DNA of 64,000 bases from Nemania diffusa (taxonomy: Eukaryota > Ascomycota > Sordariomycetes > Xylariales > Xylariaceae). The notes under the pieces are model-generated. The model was not told the DNA's origin. It ran no database searches and saw only the letters and a list, made by a program, of their open reading frames with translations. The DNA is taken from the NCBI GenBank assembly GCA_038501195.1, contig JBBPUQ010000011.1, positions 62,001-126,000 on the forward strand, read 5' to 3'. The translations under genes were made by a program, and so were the position numbers. Below are positions 33,891 through 44,880 of the stretch, piece after piece. The stretch's first letter is position 1; the number at the start of each line of letters is the position of its first letter.

Positions 33891-36120
33891 CTCAAATTGA
33901 CGCCAGCCAGTCCCGGTGTGTGCGGCGTGTGTGCGAAGTTACGGGCTGCGTGGCTGCTCGACAGAGCGGCGGATAGCCAAGACGAGCGCGATTCTATCAA
34001 CAGAGCAGGCAGTGGTAGATTCGTTACGGCTATTACTCCATGAGGGCTTCGTGACGTTGTATTATGGCGAATGAGAAATGGGTGGCCACCAAAGAAGGAA
34101 AGATAAGAAGCAAAAGACTAAATAAGCAAGATGTTCAGCTAGGTCAGCCCGGGAGAGAGAGAATATAAACAAGGTGTAGGTAGTAGAGACGGGGAGAGAT
34201 AGACGATCTGGTAGATCAGATCAGACTGGCCGGGGTACACGATAAGAATGATGACCATCCATTTTGCCTATGCCAGACTAGATACTCTACTTACGCTACT
34301 TTCTGTTCCCCCAGTTCAAGATAAAAACGGCCTATATGCAGAATACCACGCTACAGATACAGGTTTGCACTACACACTACGACAGATACTACGCTACACT
34401 ACAGAACACACTACGTACGTATGTATATACATATGTATATGTACACTACCAACAAAAGCCAACAGGGTAGCGTGCATCGTAGCGTAGTGTGGAGAGCCAC
34501 TCCGTTGAAGTCCCTCGACTTTGTTTCGCTGCCTCGACTTATCTAGCTCCCGACAAGTTGGGAGCTTCTAGCCTAATCGAGGGTCTGCTTGGCCTCCGTG
34601 AGGGGGACATGATCCAGGGGGGGGAGGAGACCTGGTTCGATCAGCTTCGCCACGAGTCGCTTAGTGTCGTTATGTTATGTTACACGACTGACGACACTAG
34701 ACTGCAAAGGTAGTATACCGTTACCTGCTATACCTTATTTTTATGCGTAGGTATGTATGTGCGCGCTGTACGCATAGATAGAGATGTACATTGTGCCATA
34801 TAGAGTTATGGACACCACTAATGTACCTACTTATTTTCTCGGCAGCCGGAGACGCCGCCGAGATAGGCAGTCTTCTACACGCATGTAATTTCCATACAAC
34901 CCTCTAGAACAACACGGCCACGGCAAACGATACCGTATTACACTAGTACAAGTAGTTGGTCCATCTATCTAAATGCTATTCAATTATAGGAAAATGATAG
35001 GTCCTCATTGGAGACCCCGAGGTATGACCGGTTACTATGGTACGTTGTAGCTGAGCTGGGTAAAGAAGTAAGCTTATTCTTGTAACATATGTATGTAGTG
35101 AGATCGCTTGGCGGCGTCGAGCGTGTTTAATATCGATAGTCTAGCCAAGATCTTGGATTCAATTGCTCACATAAAGATAGGTAAGTAAGTTTCATGGCTC
35201 TCCCACATCACCGATAACTGTAGTAGGTATCTCAAACCCTCGGTCGACATGCTGATTACTTATCTAAGACACGGAAACGTTTACCGACTCCCACACGGAA
35301 CTGAGATATCTCGGTATTCTTATCTCGGGCACCTGTTCAATCTCCCCAGCACCATACGACTGCATACCTAGTAGATCTCTTTTAGAAAGGTAATGATAAC
35401 GATAAGAACGTGGATACATGGATACGCATCCAGGAAACAAAATGCCCCTGTTACCGCAATTTCGATAGGCGTAACCTACAAGGTGCCCATGGTTTTAGTT
35501 AATCCCGCAGAAATTTTAGATAATACGTGACAAAGAAGTGCGAGAGTCAGTGAAGCAGAATGACGTCGATATTCAGCCAAAGTCCTACGGTAGTATTCTG
35601 TAAGTAGTGGCAATGAATCAATTTCAATGGGCTGAGACTTTTGGCCGCTCCACCGCCGCCGCCGCCGCGTGTCCGCTTTCTCCAATTTCGACTTACTCCA
35701 CGCAGAAGACCGTTATTAGGTACGCTGAATCTCCCCGATTGTTAGTGGGTGATCGCTCGGTCCATGCTAACCGTGGGGGACCCTTTTTTTCTTACAAACG
35801 AAAACGCTCTCAGCCACCGAATGCGAGACGCCGGTGCGCTACAAGCGCGCCCGACGGTATCCGAAGTGATCTAACCAACCACATGGAGTAGCTAAGATCC
35901 GGAAGATTATCCCCTTTACTTTATGAAGAATTTGTCTGTTTGTGTTTGTAGTGATGAAGAAACATGCTGTTGGTTCTTGTTGACCTATGTATGCATATAA
36001 ATGACCTCGGCCATAGCGAGAGCCACTATCAAGGACACTACACAGATAAAAGGATGGACATATGGTATGATATCTAAGTGAAGAGGTATATCACCTGACA
36101 ATGGCCCGATAGACAGCTTT
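33891..36120. other. Long intergenic stretch, no gene seen
   Basis: 2.2 kb. The left end is the permease promoter. Near 34,370-34,450 there are short TATGTA/CACTAC repeats, and near 35,650 a (CCG)n microrepeat. The short frames here have no coding character. Confidence 0.4.
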
Positions 36121-37302
36121 TTACACGCCCTCTTGGGCATCATATTGTCTAAAAAGCTCCACGAACTCTTTCATCCTCGCCACCGCATCATGAAGACGCG
36201 GCCACTCCCTCTCCCCAGGAACGTCTCCCGCCGGCCTTCCATTCTCCCACCAGTGCGCAAACCGCTCATAGAGCTCAGCCACGATTCGCGAGCGATACGG
36301 CAATTCCTTCTGCCAGTCCTGCCAGTCCCACTCAATCGCGACAACCTCGTCCGTCGCGTGATCATGGAGCTTGATCTCGATAGGATCCTTGTACGAGTCC
36401 GAGTGCAGATACGCCCCGTTCGCCGTGACCATGATCTCGCCCTTCTCCCCATTGATAGTCCAGATGAACCCCGGCGTGTCTTTGAACTGCTGCCCCGACC
36501 TGAAGGTAAGCGAGAGCGTAGCGTCATCAGCCACATCCGCCCTGCCCCCCGCCAGCCTCCCATGAGCAGCCACGAGGTCAGGGACATCAGACCGGATGTC
36601 CCGCTCCGTCGTCGCGCCATCGCGGTCCCTGAGCTTGAGCACGGGGCGCTGGAGCTGCATGCGGCTCCGGAAGCCGTCGAACTCGCCCAGCACGTCGTGC
36701 ACGTAGTCGGCCGTGTGCGCGTACGCGATCGTGACGTGGTTGCCGCCGATGCGTCTCTCGGCGAAGTACGACACGGACTCGGCGACGCTGTCTCTGCGGC
36801 CCAGGTTCCCGAACGCGCGGACGTCACTGCTCAGCACGCGCCCGATGCGCCCCGATTTCAGGACCTCTTTGAGCTTCAGCGCGATGGGTGATACGCGGCC
36901 CTGCAAGCCGATGATGCTGTGATCGACGCGCTCGCCTCCAGTGAGCGCGAGCGCGACGTCGTAGTTCTCGGCTAGCGGCCACTCGATGAACACGGCCTTG
37001 CCGGCGCGCAGGGACGGCGCCGTTGTCAAGACGTGGGTATCGACTCTCGTGTTGCACACGACGAGATCGACGTCCTCGTCCGCTGCCAAGTCCTCGGGGC
37101 GACCGTACGCCTTGACGCTGGAGGGCAGTTTGAAGTGAGCCCGGGCTGCCTCCGCGGCCGCGACGCTAGAATTCAGCAGCGCGACTAGCTCGTAATGCGA
37201 TTTGCCCCGTGGCGATTGGAGGTATGGGAGGTGGCCCTGTTCCGCCCAGCTGACCTTGGCCGAGGCGGAGAGGCCGATGAGTCCTACGCGGATGGGTGGC
37301 AT
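36121..37302 (-). CDS. Gfo/Idh/MocA oxidoreductase, Gal80-like
   Basis: Intronless gene for 393 residues. The N-terminal Rossmann fold begins IRVGLIGLSASAKVSWAEQGH. This is the Gal80-like form, with a serine/alanine loop in place of GxGxxG. EDVDLVVCNTRVDTH and KAVFIEWPLAENY follow; in catalytic family members the EKP motif here supplies a Lys, whereas this protein has EWP as in the Gal80 branch. The C-terminal domain has INGEKGEIMVTANGAYL. In yeast, Gal80 is an NADP-binding co-regulator. In filamentous fungi Gal80-like proteins are mostly uncharacterised and may be sugar dehydrogenases, so a catalytic role is uncertain here. Length fits the branch. No neighbouring sugar genes. Confidence 0.8.
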   Translation of the reverse strand: MPPIRVGLIGLSASAKVSWAEQGHLPYLQSPRGKSHYELVALLNSSVAAAEAARAHFKLPSSVKAYGRPEDLAADEDVDLVVCNTRVDTHVLTTAPSLRAGKAVFIEWPLAENYDVALALTGGERVDHSIIGLQGRVSPIALKLKEVLKSGRIGRVLSSDVRAFGNLGRRDSVAESVSYFAERRIGGNHVTIAYAHTADYVHDVLGEFDGFRSRMQLQRPVLKLRDRDGATTERDIRSDVPDLVAAHGRLAGGRADVADDATLSLTFRSGQQFKDTPGFIWTINGEKGEIMVTANGAYLHSDSYKDPIEIKLHDHATDEVVAIEWDWQDWQKELPYRSRIVAELYERFAHWWENGRPAGDVPGEREWPRLHDAVARMKEFVELFRQYDAQEGV

Positions 37303-37893
37303 TGGGGATCGATAGGTATGTTGGTAAGTCCTAGCAACTTGGAAGAAATGTGCGAGACGACCACAGGTAAGCTGAGACGTAGATGCAACCTACTTGAGTT
37401 TCTCGATGGATGTGCATCTCTGATTCTTATCCTCTGACTTTATACTCTATATTCGCCCTCCTATATTATAAATTCAGAAGTCATGATTCAAAGTATACAG
37501 TAAAGATGATAGCGTTTGCACAGTCAGTAAGCCAGTAAAACTGGGCAAAAGACTCCGTGTTTTCTGATTTTCACATACCGTATCACTTACCGTTTTAGGA
37601 AAATGGTCCTCGAACACCTTTATTCATCAACTCGCCAAGCAAAATGATGAAATTTTATCGAGGTCCTCCAGGATGATAGACACGACACAAATAGAAAAGA
37701 GGCATACAGAAAGCCTCATCTTGTCCAATTTATTTATAACTAATATTAACGAAATTAAATTTCGTATTCAGCAATTATGTACTTGTACTACTATTACGTC
37801 TCAGCATAGCTACCTACTCAAGTCACATGCATCTAGTGAGAGCTAAAGTCAGATTAGAAAAAGTTTATTAATGTACAACTAGCTAGATAATGA
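37303..37893. other. Intergenic
   Basis: Promoter of the Gal80-like gene and 3' flank of the Pro/Ser-rich gene, AT-leaning. No motif recognised. Confidence 0.4.
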
Positions 37894-38397
37894 TTAGATC
37901 ATTCTCGAAAGTCTCTGGCGTATAGAACTCCATCCCGAAGGCTTCACGGCCTCTGGTGCCTCTTGTGGCTCTTGTGGAGTGGTCGGAGGCGGAGGAGGGG
38001 GGCTTGAGGGAGAGTGTGGGGGAGAGTTTGGGGGAGTAAAGGGGAAGCTCGTGAGAGAAACGGTAGGAGAAGGCGTACGAACTAGGTTAGCATCAGAACT
38101 AGTATGAGGAGTACGGTGATGATTATGGGCAATACTCGCACATCCATGACAAGCATAAGCAGGACTGCCAGTAGGAGAATTAATGGCGGAATCGCCATTA
38201 GAAGAAGGACAAGTGCTGCTGGGAACATCATGGCAAGGGCAAGGGCAAGGAATACTAGAAGGGGTATCACTACTCTTTGAAGGAGTACTGGGAGCAGTGG
38301 GAGGCCCATATGAACGCAGAGGCTGGGGGGTAGGTGATTTTCCCGATGTAGAAGATGTAGTGAATTGTTGTGCCTTCTTTTCCTTCTTCTCGATCAT
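37894..38397 (-). CDS. Small Pro/Ser/Thr-rich protein with Cys/His cluster
   Basis: Unrecognised gene, about 167 residues from the ATG at 38397 (MIEKKEKKAQQF); a start 57 bases upstream would add a hydrophobic stretch. It is mostly disordered and rich in Pro, Ser and Thr, but two segments stand out. CPCPCHDVPSSTC and, about 25 residues later, YACHGCASIAHNHH could together bind a metal. A run of prolines follows, and the C-terminus is a short basic helix (SGWSSIRQRLSRMI). It sits head to head with another small Pro-rich gene. It could be a young or lineage-specific gene. Its low complexity raises the chance that it is not a gene. Confidence 0.4.
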   Translation of the reverse strand: MIEKKEKKAQQFTTSSTSGKSPTPQPLRSYGPPTAPSTPSKSSDTPSSIPCPCPCHDVPSSTCPSSNGDSAINSPTGSPAYACHGCASIAHNHHRTPHTSSDANLVRTPSPTVSLTSFPFTPPNSPPHSPSSPPPPPPTTPQEPQEAPEAVKPSGWSSIRQRLSRMI

Positions 38398-38900
38398 GTT
38401 GTTCCTTGTAGTCGAGATCCAAGCATGGTTGTGCAAAATAGCGAAATAAAGCACCGCTATCCACCTTTATATACATATGATTCCTCTAATTAAACAACTC
38501 AATTGTTGCTGCGAGTTGTCAGTGTGTTACATAACAGTTATGATCTTGCATAACTATATCATCGTTCGCTCGAGCAGGGAAGATGTGTTCGTTCAAACAA
38601 AGGCCATGCTCTGCATTTCCACAATACAACTCGAAGCCACTCATTCCAGTTGTATAGAACAAGTCCATCGTTTAAATACTCTCCCATTGAGCTGTGAAAC
38701 AACACTTCAAACACGTAATAAACCCCAATTGGTTAACACGAAGTCAATTAGATAAGAACTCGCATCATCTCCGCGTCTCGTCCTCATTGTTTCCCTCACA
38801 TCCTCGCAGCCCTCAAACGTCTTTATACAAGGAACCTAGAAGAAAACACACAACAATAGAATACACCATCTCTATACTCAAAGAAAAGGAACAGCTCATC
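38398..38900. other. Intergenic between two small divergent genes
   Basis: Putative shared promoter region of two small Pro/Ser-rich genes. No clear motif. Confidence 0.35.
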
Positions 38901-39167
38901 ATGTCTGCACCCTCCAATCCTCCTAAGCCTAACCAACAGAATATGGCCGTTCCGCCCTCTCCGCTTACTACCAATAACACCGAAACCCCATTCCTGTTCA
39001 CAGCCGGTCTACTTCCGGCTTGCCCCAATGACCATTTCCCATTCACCTTCTCAGTCCCTGGTAGTGATGTAAGTACTTTGAAGTTCACGGCTAGCCCGCT
39101 GCCTGCATTGCGAGGTCGACGTGCGCATAGTGCTACTGATAGTCAGAGCTCAGCCACCTCTTGCTAG
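38901..39167 (+). CDS. Small Pro-rich hypothetical protein
   Basis: Short frame of 88 residues starting MSAPSNPPKPNQQNMAV. It is Pro/Ser/Thr-rich, with a more ordered middle (FLFTAGLLPACPNDHFPFTF) and a polar end with RGRRAHSATDSQ. No signal peptide or domain. The ATG follows a purine-rich leader with ATCATG context. Divergently arranged with the Pro/Ser-rich gene on the left. Possibly an orphan gene, with weak evidence. Confidence 0.3.
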   Translation: MSAPSNPPKPNQQNMAVPPSPLTTNNTETPFLFTAGLLPACPNDHFPFTFSVPGSDVSTLKFTASPLPALRGRRAHSATDSQSSATSC

Positions 39168-40415
39168 TGCTAAGAGATCTAACTCATGAATGCCATCACG
39201 GCCGGCTAACTGATAGACTGGGCGCTGGTGCAGCCATGGTAAGTATAGACTTATCTTGCTTGCCGCTTCTTTCCCTTGCTTGAGTCAGGTGAATAGATTG
39301 ATATATATATAATATATAATAAATACACAGACTCCTATGAATACATACAGTAAAATATGAGAAATAACAATTGACAATGCCTAATAGTTCTAATATGTGT
39401 TTTGTACTTGCAATTCCGTCCTGTAGCAGTAAAAGGTAGCATGATGAAGAGTTGTATAGAGTATCATAGTAAAATAGTAGCTCCTACTAAGACCATGACT
39501 AATCTGGCCCGTGATTTTTCAGCCCTCTTAAGCAGCCTTATATACAGCCATCATTTATCGCCAGGCCAGCAAATTGATTTTTCGCCTCCCGTAACGTAGT
39601 ATAACGGCACCGGAACCTTCGCCTCGAGCTTACCCATGAAGCTTCCTCGCTCGCTCGCATTGCGCCACAGCTAGGAGAAACGTATGATGCCGATCGGGCA
39701 CATCCGAGAGCTCCTTCGGCGTGTCATTTCTATTACGCCGGCGTGGAGGGCGGACAAGAGATGCAATTCGAACAAATGCCGTCGCCAATGCACGTGACGA
39801 GGTCCAAGTCGCCGCTAGTGCAAATGTGCTGACCTCAGACCAACACATCACTCCTATGGGAGTCGAGATAGAAGGGTTCGTGACGAGCTGAAATGACCTT
39901 GAGGATGCTGTCTCGGGAGTGTTCCGGTCCCCATGATCGGCGCTTCTCGTTGCTCTTTAAGCCAAGGGATGCCTCAGCGGGAATTACGAACCATGCGCCT
40001 CTCAGCTGTGCTAGAGTCCGGATAGTCCTACGACGCAGGCATCTCGCGGATCCGCCGAGCGACGAATAAAGGTAGTCCAGCCGACGAACAACCCAGCCTC
40101 GCATCCGAAACGAGGAGCAGGGACCCATCACCAATCCAGGTTTCTCATACCGCTAAGAACACGTCCGTCTTGGCGTGTTCGAGGCGGGCTCACGTATATA
40201 AGGTCGTTTGGAAGTCGTGAAGCTCGGAAGCAGCGGGCGGCGGGGGCAGGCGGGTTAAGAATTTGCGCGCGTTGGCAATTTATTTCATTTTATTTCCCTC
40301 ATCTCGCTTGAGCAAAAGCCCAGAAAATAAACAAGATCTATGCGCCTCAGTTTGCCAGCTGGACGATCGAAAAATCCTGGCGCTGAGCGCGCTTACTCCA
40401 AATTACCTGCACGCT
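39168..40415. other. Intergenic, weak open frames only
   Basis: 1.2 kb. The left part is AT-rich with a TATATA run near 39,300. The right part (39,630-40,250) is GC-richer and has open minus-strand frames, but nothing in them is recognisable. The right end is the promoter of the GNAT gene. Confidence 0.35.
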
Positions 40416-41269
40416 ATGACATGTTGCCCGGTTTGCATCGCACGAAACACCATGCAGAGCGACGTCAGCTCGCGCCGGGAGACATCGTCAACCTCAACTC
40501 CGGCCTCGCGCCCCGAAGATGCGAGCGTGATCCGCTCGGCTTGTGAGAGTGATCTGCGAGCTATTGTCGAGGTGGAGACAACTTCGTTCCCCCAGGTGTA
40601 CACGGATGTGAGGGACTTGGCTGAGTGTCGTCGGCGTGAGATTGAAGGGGGTTATCCGTGTTACAGAATTCTTGTGCCAAGTTCGGAGCATAGCGAGCAG
40701 ATTGCGATCAACGGGTTCGTCGTATTCGAATCGTACCTTCATTCCTGCAGAGAGTACTGTAATTCCAAGACCAGAGAGGGAATTGCGCTACCAGCGAACC
40801 GCCTGCTAGACGGGAAGCCGGCTTATAGCATTCTGATGGGTGCTGCGCGTGCCGATCCGGGGTTACTGGATGAGGAGTTCTTATGTGAGTTCGTTTCATA
40901 ATTGAAAGGCTATAGTACTCATTATTGTTAGTCATCTCCGAGATCTGCATCCATCCCTACGTGCGACAGAGAGGCAATGGAACGAAACTCATACGCCACA
41001 TTGTAGAGATAGCGGATGTCCTCGGTGTGAAGGTCATCGTGCTTGCGGAAGGCTCAGTTTGTGAGGCAGCTAAGCAGTGGGCAACAGATGAAGCTGAAGA
41101 CGTGAACGCCATTGAGCTGATTGCATTGGGAGAAAAAGAGCAAAGGACAACGACGCCTTTCTACGAAGGCAAGTTAGGGTTCAAGAAGAGAGCGTACTTC
41201 TTCTGGGGTCGCCGAGGCAGTGCAATCCCGAGGATCTTTCACATAATGCAGTATCCAGCGAGCGAATGA
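40416..41269 (+). CDS. GNAT-family N-acetyltransferase (AANAT-like)
   Basis: Two exons: 40416 (or 40452) to 40884 and 40932-41269, with a 47-base GTGAGT-TAG intron. Splicing joins DEEFL to ISEICIHPYVRQRGNGTKL. The latter is GNAT motif A with the acetyl-CoA pyrophosphate loop (R-Q-R-G-N-G). The N-terminal part (VIRSACESDLRAIVEVETTSF) is the usual first strand and helix, with the E-x-x-x-F seen in arylalkylamine and polyamine acetyltransferases. FYEGKLGFKKR is the final beta-bulge motif. The result is 256 residues from 40452 or 268 from 40416; an N-terminal CPVC makes the longer form possible. It acetylates an amine. Its substrate is unknown, with arylalkylamine or polyamine as reasonable guesses. 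Confidence 0.75.
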
Positions 41270-41469
41270 GCATCCGCTCAGAGTATCGAAGAACCACGGT
41301 ATATATAGAGAAGGGGAAGGCCATATCGACAAAACAAATCAAACGGTATGTTCTGGGTATCAATTCTTTTCATTATTAATATGAGCATGCATTAATCGTC
41401 GTCGACTCGCTGTAGCGTCGGTCGGGGACTAACAATGTTAGCGAATCGTCTGTCTACCACAGGTCCCAT

Positions 41470-43209
41470 TCACTTGTTTCTCCCAAAGCGAACGTCAAAT
41501 TCCTTTAGAACTCCCATAATGCTGGCCGTCTCAACGTCTAGAGCTGTGCGACCAAGTGTGCTAGCCGGCTTGGGAACCGCCTTAAGTTTTGGCAGCCATG
41601 ATTCTAGTTCGTCAGTCGCCCGGTCAAAGCCGGGATGACTTGACAGGGTCTGATACGCATCTGCACATGACAGGCTGACCCCCATGGAAGGGTTGGAGGT
41701 CTTGGCTGGCGGATTGGCAGACTTGCAACATCCCGAGCCAGCCGAACCGCCGCCGCAGCATCCTCCGGACGCGCTTCCAAACTCACGAGCGAAGGTAGCA
41801 GCAAGACTCCTACAGAAGAGTCCCGATTTAGGGTCTGAGAGGCACTGAGAGCATGTTCCGGGTCCGCTTGTGCCACAGCCGCTCGGTTTACGGGCGGGTT
41901 GGAATGAGTTGCGATTCAGAGATCTAAGACTAGGCAACTTGATGGCGCCTGTCGAAGTGACTTCCATGGGAGCAGGCCCTACATCATCCTCTGAAGGAGG
42001 AGGGGTTTGAACTTGCTGGCCCATGGGGGGTAGAGTCTGAGAGGCAGCCGCTTCGGCACACATACAATAGCTGCTCTCTGTGCAAAAGCCACACGGCTCT
42101 CGTGGTGGAAGAGGAAGCTGTGCGGGGGGGAAAGATTCTGAAGGAGCAGGTGCTGGCGCCGATACCGTCTTAGAAGAGAACATAGCCGTGAAATCAATCT
42201 CATTAGGATAGGGATCGGCTTTTTGTCGCTTTTCTTCGGGTGCTAGGGTGGAAATAGAAGAGGGTTTCCGTTTTAGATCGGTCTCGGTTGCGGAACTGTT
42301 GAGAACAGCCTCGAGGCATGCGCAACTTGTGCCGATGCTACATTTCCCACATTCAACCGTAGTGTTTGTGAGCACATTGTCAACGCAGGCACATTCCCCT
42401 GTGGATGTGCAGTTTCCGCAGCCGGCGACATCCAACGACGCTTCTGGATGGCTTATAGAAGCCGAAGAATCTGGCGGGGATACCATCTGTGGTATGGAGA
42501 ACGACGCCGCTGTACTACGCTGTGCCGAGGCATGATTTGCAAGACTACCTTGCGGAGTTTGGTGCTGTGAAGAGAAACTCTGGACTCGTCCATGATGTGA
42601 CATAAAACTTCCGTTTCTTGACGAGATACTAGAAGTTTCGTCTCGCCAGCGACGTCGCAAAGACTCGAGTTCATTGGTGACGGCTGCCCGCTCCGCACGT
42701 TCCTTTTCCAGTGCATCCTTCAGAACACCATACTGGCTTCTTATGGATTCAACCTCGGCGTTTAGGCTCTCTATTTGGTGTTGTAGTTGTTGCTGGACAC
42801 GTTCATGCTCCTCGCGGTGCTCTTCCAGCTCCTCTTCCAATTCGCCTACCCGGGCGGCTCTCCGCTCGCGGAAGGCCCGCTGAGCAGCTCTATTCTGAGC
42901 TTTGCGCTTTGTAGGCGGGGTATCGGTGGCAGGCTTTCTACCAGGCTTCGGCCGTGGCGGGATCACCCATTCCTTGCTGGTGATAGAAGTCTTGAGAGGA
43001 AGCATAGCCGAGTTGGCCACTTGGGAGCCCGCACTCACAGGCTTGATAGCTAGTTGTGGGGTTGAAGATGATGGCGTGGATGCACCAGGCGAAGGGGAGA
43101 CATCTGAGGCAGTGGACGAGGCCGCCGGGGGTGAGATGGCGAGCTTAGTCGGATGTGGCCTCGTAGCAATCTTGGAGGATGAATTCAAAAGGACGGCAGG
43201 GGACGCCAT
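41470..43209 (-). CDS. hapX: HapX-type bZIP iron regulator
   Basis: Intronless frame of 579 residues. Residues 77-95 (TSKEWVIPPRPKPGRKP) are the Hap4-like motif that binds the CCAAT-binding complex. The basic region KRKAQNRAAQRAFRERR follows at 101-118, then a leucine-zipper/coiled coil to about 185. Downstream lie four cysteine clusters typical of HapX: CGNCTSTGECAC, CGKCSIGTSCAC, CGFCTESSYCMC and the C-terminal CGTSGPGTCSQC. These clusters sense iron status, possibly by Fe-S binding. In aspergilli HapX represses iron-consuming genes under iron starvation and activates vacuolar iron storage when iron is in excess; SreA represses hapX when iron is plentiful. Motif order and spacing make the call firm. 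The upstream region carries a matching GATA-type site and CCAAT boxes. Confidence 0.93.
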   Translation of the reverse strand: MASPAVLLNSSSKIATRPHPTKLAISPPAASSTASDVSPSPGASTPSSSTPQLAIKPVSAGSQVANSAMLPLKTSITSKEWVIPPRPKPGRKPATDTPPTKRKAQNRAAQRAFRERRAARVGELEEELEEHREEHERVQQQLQHQIESLNAEVESIRSQYGVLKDALEKERAERAAVTNELESLRRRWRDETSSISSRNGSFMSHHGRVQSFSSQHQTPQGSLANHASAQRSTAASFSIPQMVSPPDSSASISHPEASLDVAGCGNCTSTGECACVDNVLTNTTVECGKCSIGTSCACLEAVLNSSATETDLKRKPSSISTLAPEEKRQKADPYPNEIDFTAMFSSKTVSAPAPAPSESFPPAQLPLPPREPCGFCTESSYCMCAEAAASQTLPPMGQQVQTPPPSEDDVGPAPMEVTSTGAIKLPSLRSLNRNSFQPARKPSGCGTSGPGTCSQCLSDPKSGLFCRSLAATFAREFGSASGGCCGGGSAGSGCCKSANPPAKTSNPSMGVSLSCADAYQTLSSHPGFDRATDELESWLPKLKAVPKPASTLGRTALDVETASIMGVLKEFDVRFGRNK

Positions 43210-43704
43210 GTCGATAGCTCAAAGACAGGAACAACGACGAAGAGGTCATGCGGCGGCTACGCTCCATTCGCACTAAGGAAACGAGTACACTATTCTGAAG
43301 GTGCCTGTAGTGTTTTGTTGGGACACTCTTTCGAGACCGACGGATCCGAGATGGTAAGATGTTTCTTTACGTTGCTTGTAATCCGCGAAAACTCTTTCTC
43401 GGTAAGAAAATGAGTGGATAGATTAAGAAATGAGGCCGATGGTACGAGGAGCAGAAGAAGAGTTGAAAAGCCAAGCGACGAATCCGCAGGAGGGGCGAAG
43501 TTCGGCGCTTGAAGGCTGGGGCCAAAATAGGGTTTGCGTGCTCACGACTGGCCCGAGGTTTGGGGCCTGAGGACGAGGTAACCGACCGAGCTTCTAAACC
43601 TTCAAGATTTCTCCTTGATCATCGAGCAGTCAGACGGAAGAGCTGAATGCCAGAATAAACAGATAGATAGATAAGAGAACTAGACATGCGAGGGTCGACA
43701 GCGG

Positions 43705-44486
43705 CCAATTTGTATGAGTTCGTTCCGGTGTACGGTGAAGAATTCTCTTTGTGTCGTAGCCAGATCTTAGCCGGGCGCGACGAGTGTTCAGCAGCGGCCA
43801 ATCCAGTTGGCGGAGGGGCGATCGGGGGGGGACGGTGCGAGTTACTAGAAAGGCGGGATGGGGGTGTGAGGGGATTAGGTGATCAGGACTTGCGATGAAG
43901 ATGGAGATGATGGAAAATCACTGATCAGATTGATAAGATTATACTGGGGGCTCTTCGTTCGATGGGTCCATCTCATGTACAGTATATGTAAAGCACTGTA
44001 GGAATCACCAATGACCCGCTGATGGATTAACAATGGGTCACCAATTGCAATTGGGCAATGGGACGGTACTAGGTGGAGCCTCGTGCGACCTGACTGTGAG
44101 ACGATAGCCAATGACTGTCGCTCGTTGCTGCCTGTAGTCGATGCTCGGTCCGGTATGGCGCCGGTATGGTTCTGTTCCGACCAGTTCAAGTGGACTGATG
44201 AGAGAATTCTGCAGACAGATCGTTCCGAAATATGAAACCAGACTCGGGAATCGGTTGAACAGTTCCTTTCTCTCTTCTACGCTCCTTGCTTTCCTTACTC
44301 TTTGGTCGGTTTGTATGTGTGGGAAAATTCTCAATTATATCAATTGTGACGTTTGTCTGCGGGAATCGTCAATCGTCGGGCAGGATAAGACAAGTACGTA
44401 CACAGTTCTAGCCGTTGCCCGACTGTGTTAGGCCCACCGGCCGATACCGGTTGTTCATACTGAGCCTAGCATACAACGTAGCCAAT
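43705..44486. promoter_or_regulatory. Cluster of CCAAT boxes upstream of hapX
   Basis: CCAAT occurs at 43705, 43798, 44008, 44041, 44108 and 44482, and ATTGG at 44050. Two of them form an inverted pair around 44041-44054. The CCAAT-binding complex is the partner of HapX, so these could serve autoregulation. CCAAT is short and some of these will be chance. Confidence 0.4.
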
Positions 44487-44615
44487 TGCTAAGATTCGGT
44501 CTGTGTCGGCATCCGCAGTCTATGTTTAGCAGTACCTATGTACACACATTGTTCTCTGTGTATGCATATAAACCCTAGGGTTACCTATCTAATAGGTTAT
44601 TGTTTTATCATGATT

Positions 44616-44624
44616 ATCTGATAA
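44616..44624 (+). promoter_or_regulatory. ATCWGATAA GATA site (SreA-type) upstream of hapX
   Basis: ATCTGATAA fits the ATCWGATAA consensus reported for the fungal siderophore GATA repressor (SreA/SRE). It lies about 1.4 kb upstream of the hapX start codon. It could mediate iron repression of hapX, but it is distant and also close to the adjacent pseudogene. Confidence 0.35.
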
Positions 44625-44880
44625 TACTCAAGCTAGACTGTTACTTACCACCTACATTAATTATTCTCAAAGGTAGAAAACCTCTCGCCCAAAGATTCCC
44701 TCCAAGTGGTATATCCTGTCTTGCTTGCATGCTAATCATAGACTATCGACATATCTCAAATGCTAGAAGCTCATCCTCCGCCGACCAATACCTTTTAGTT
44801 CGCTCTCGAGCCGCCCGCTAACGCCCATCTCGATCTCTTTTCATCATTACCATCCATCTCTCACTTTTGACGTTCCCGAT

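Larger units (their letters stand above)
43210..44880. other. hapX upstream region
   Basis: 1.7 kb between hapX (minus) and the NLR pseudogene (plus). It has no credible gene. It contains several CCAAT/ATTGG boxes between 43,705 and 44,486 and an ATCTGATAA site at 44,616, listed separately. Confidence 0.5.

Noticed and set aside
34370..34450. Possible satellite or regulatory repeat (CACTAC / TATGTA words)
   Set aside because: Short, irregular and low in complexity; no defined unit.
39630..40134. Minus-strand frames of 73 and 99 residues
   Set aside because: No recognisable motif, no plausible splice partners and no clear start context.
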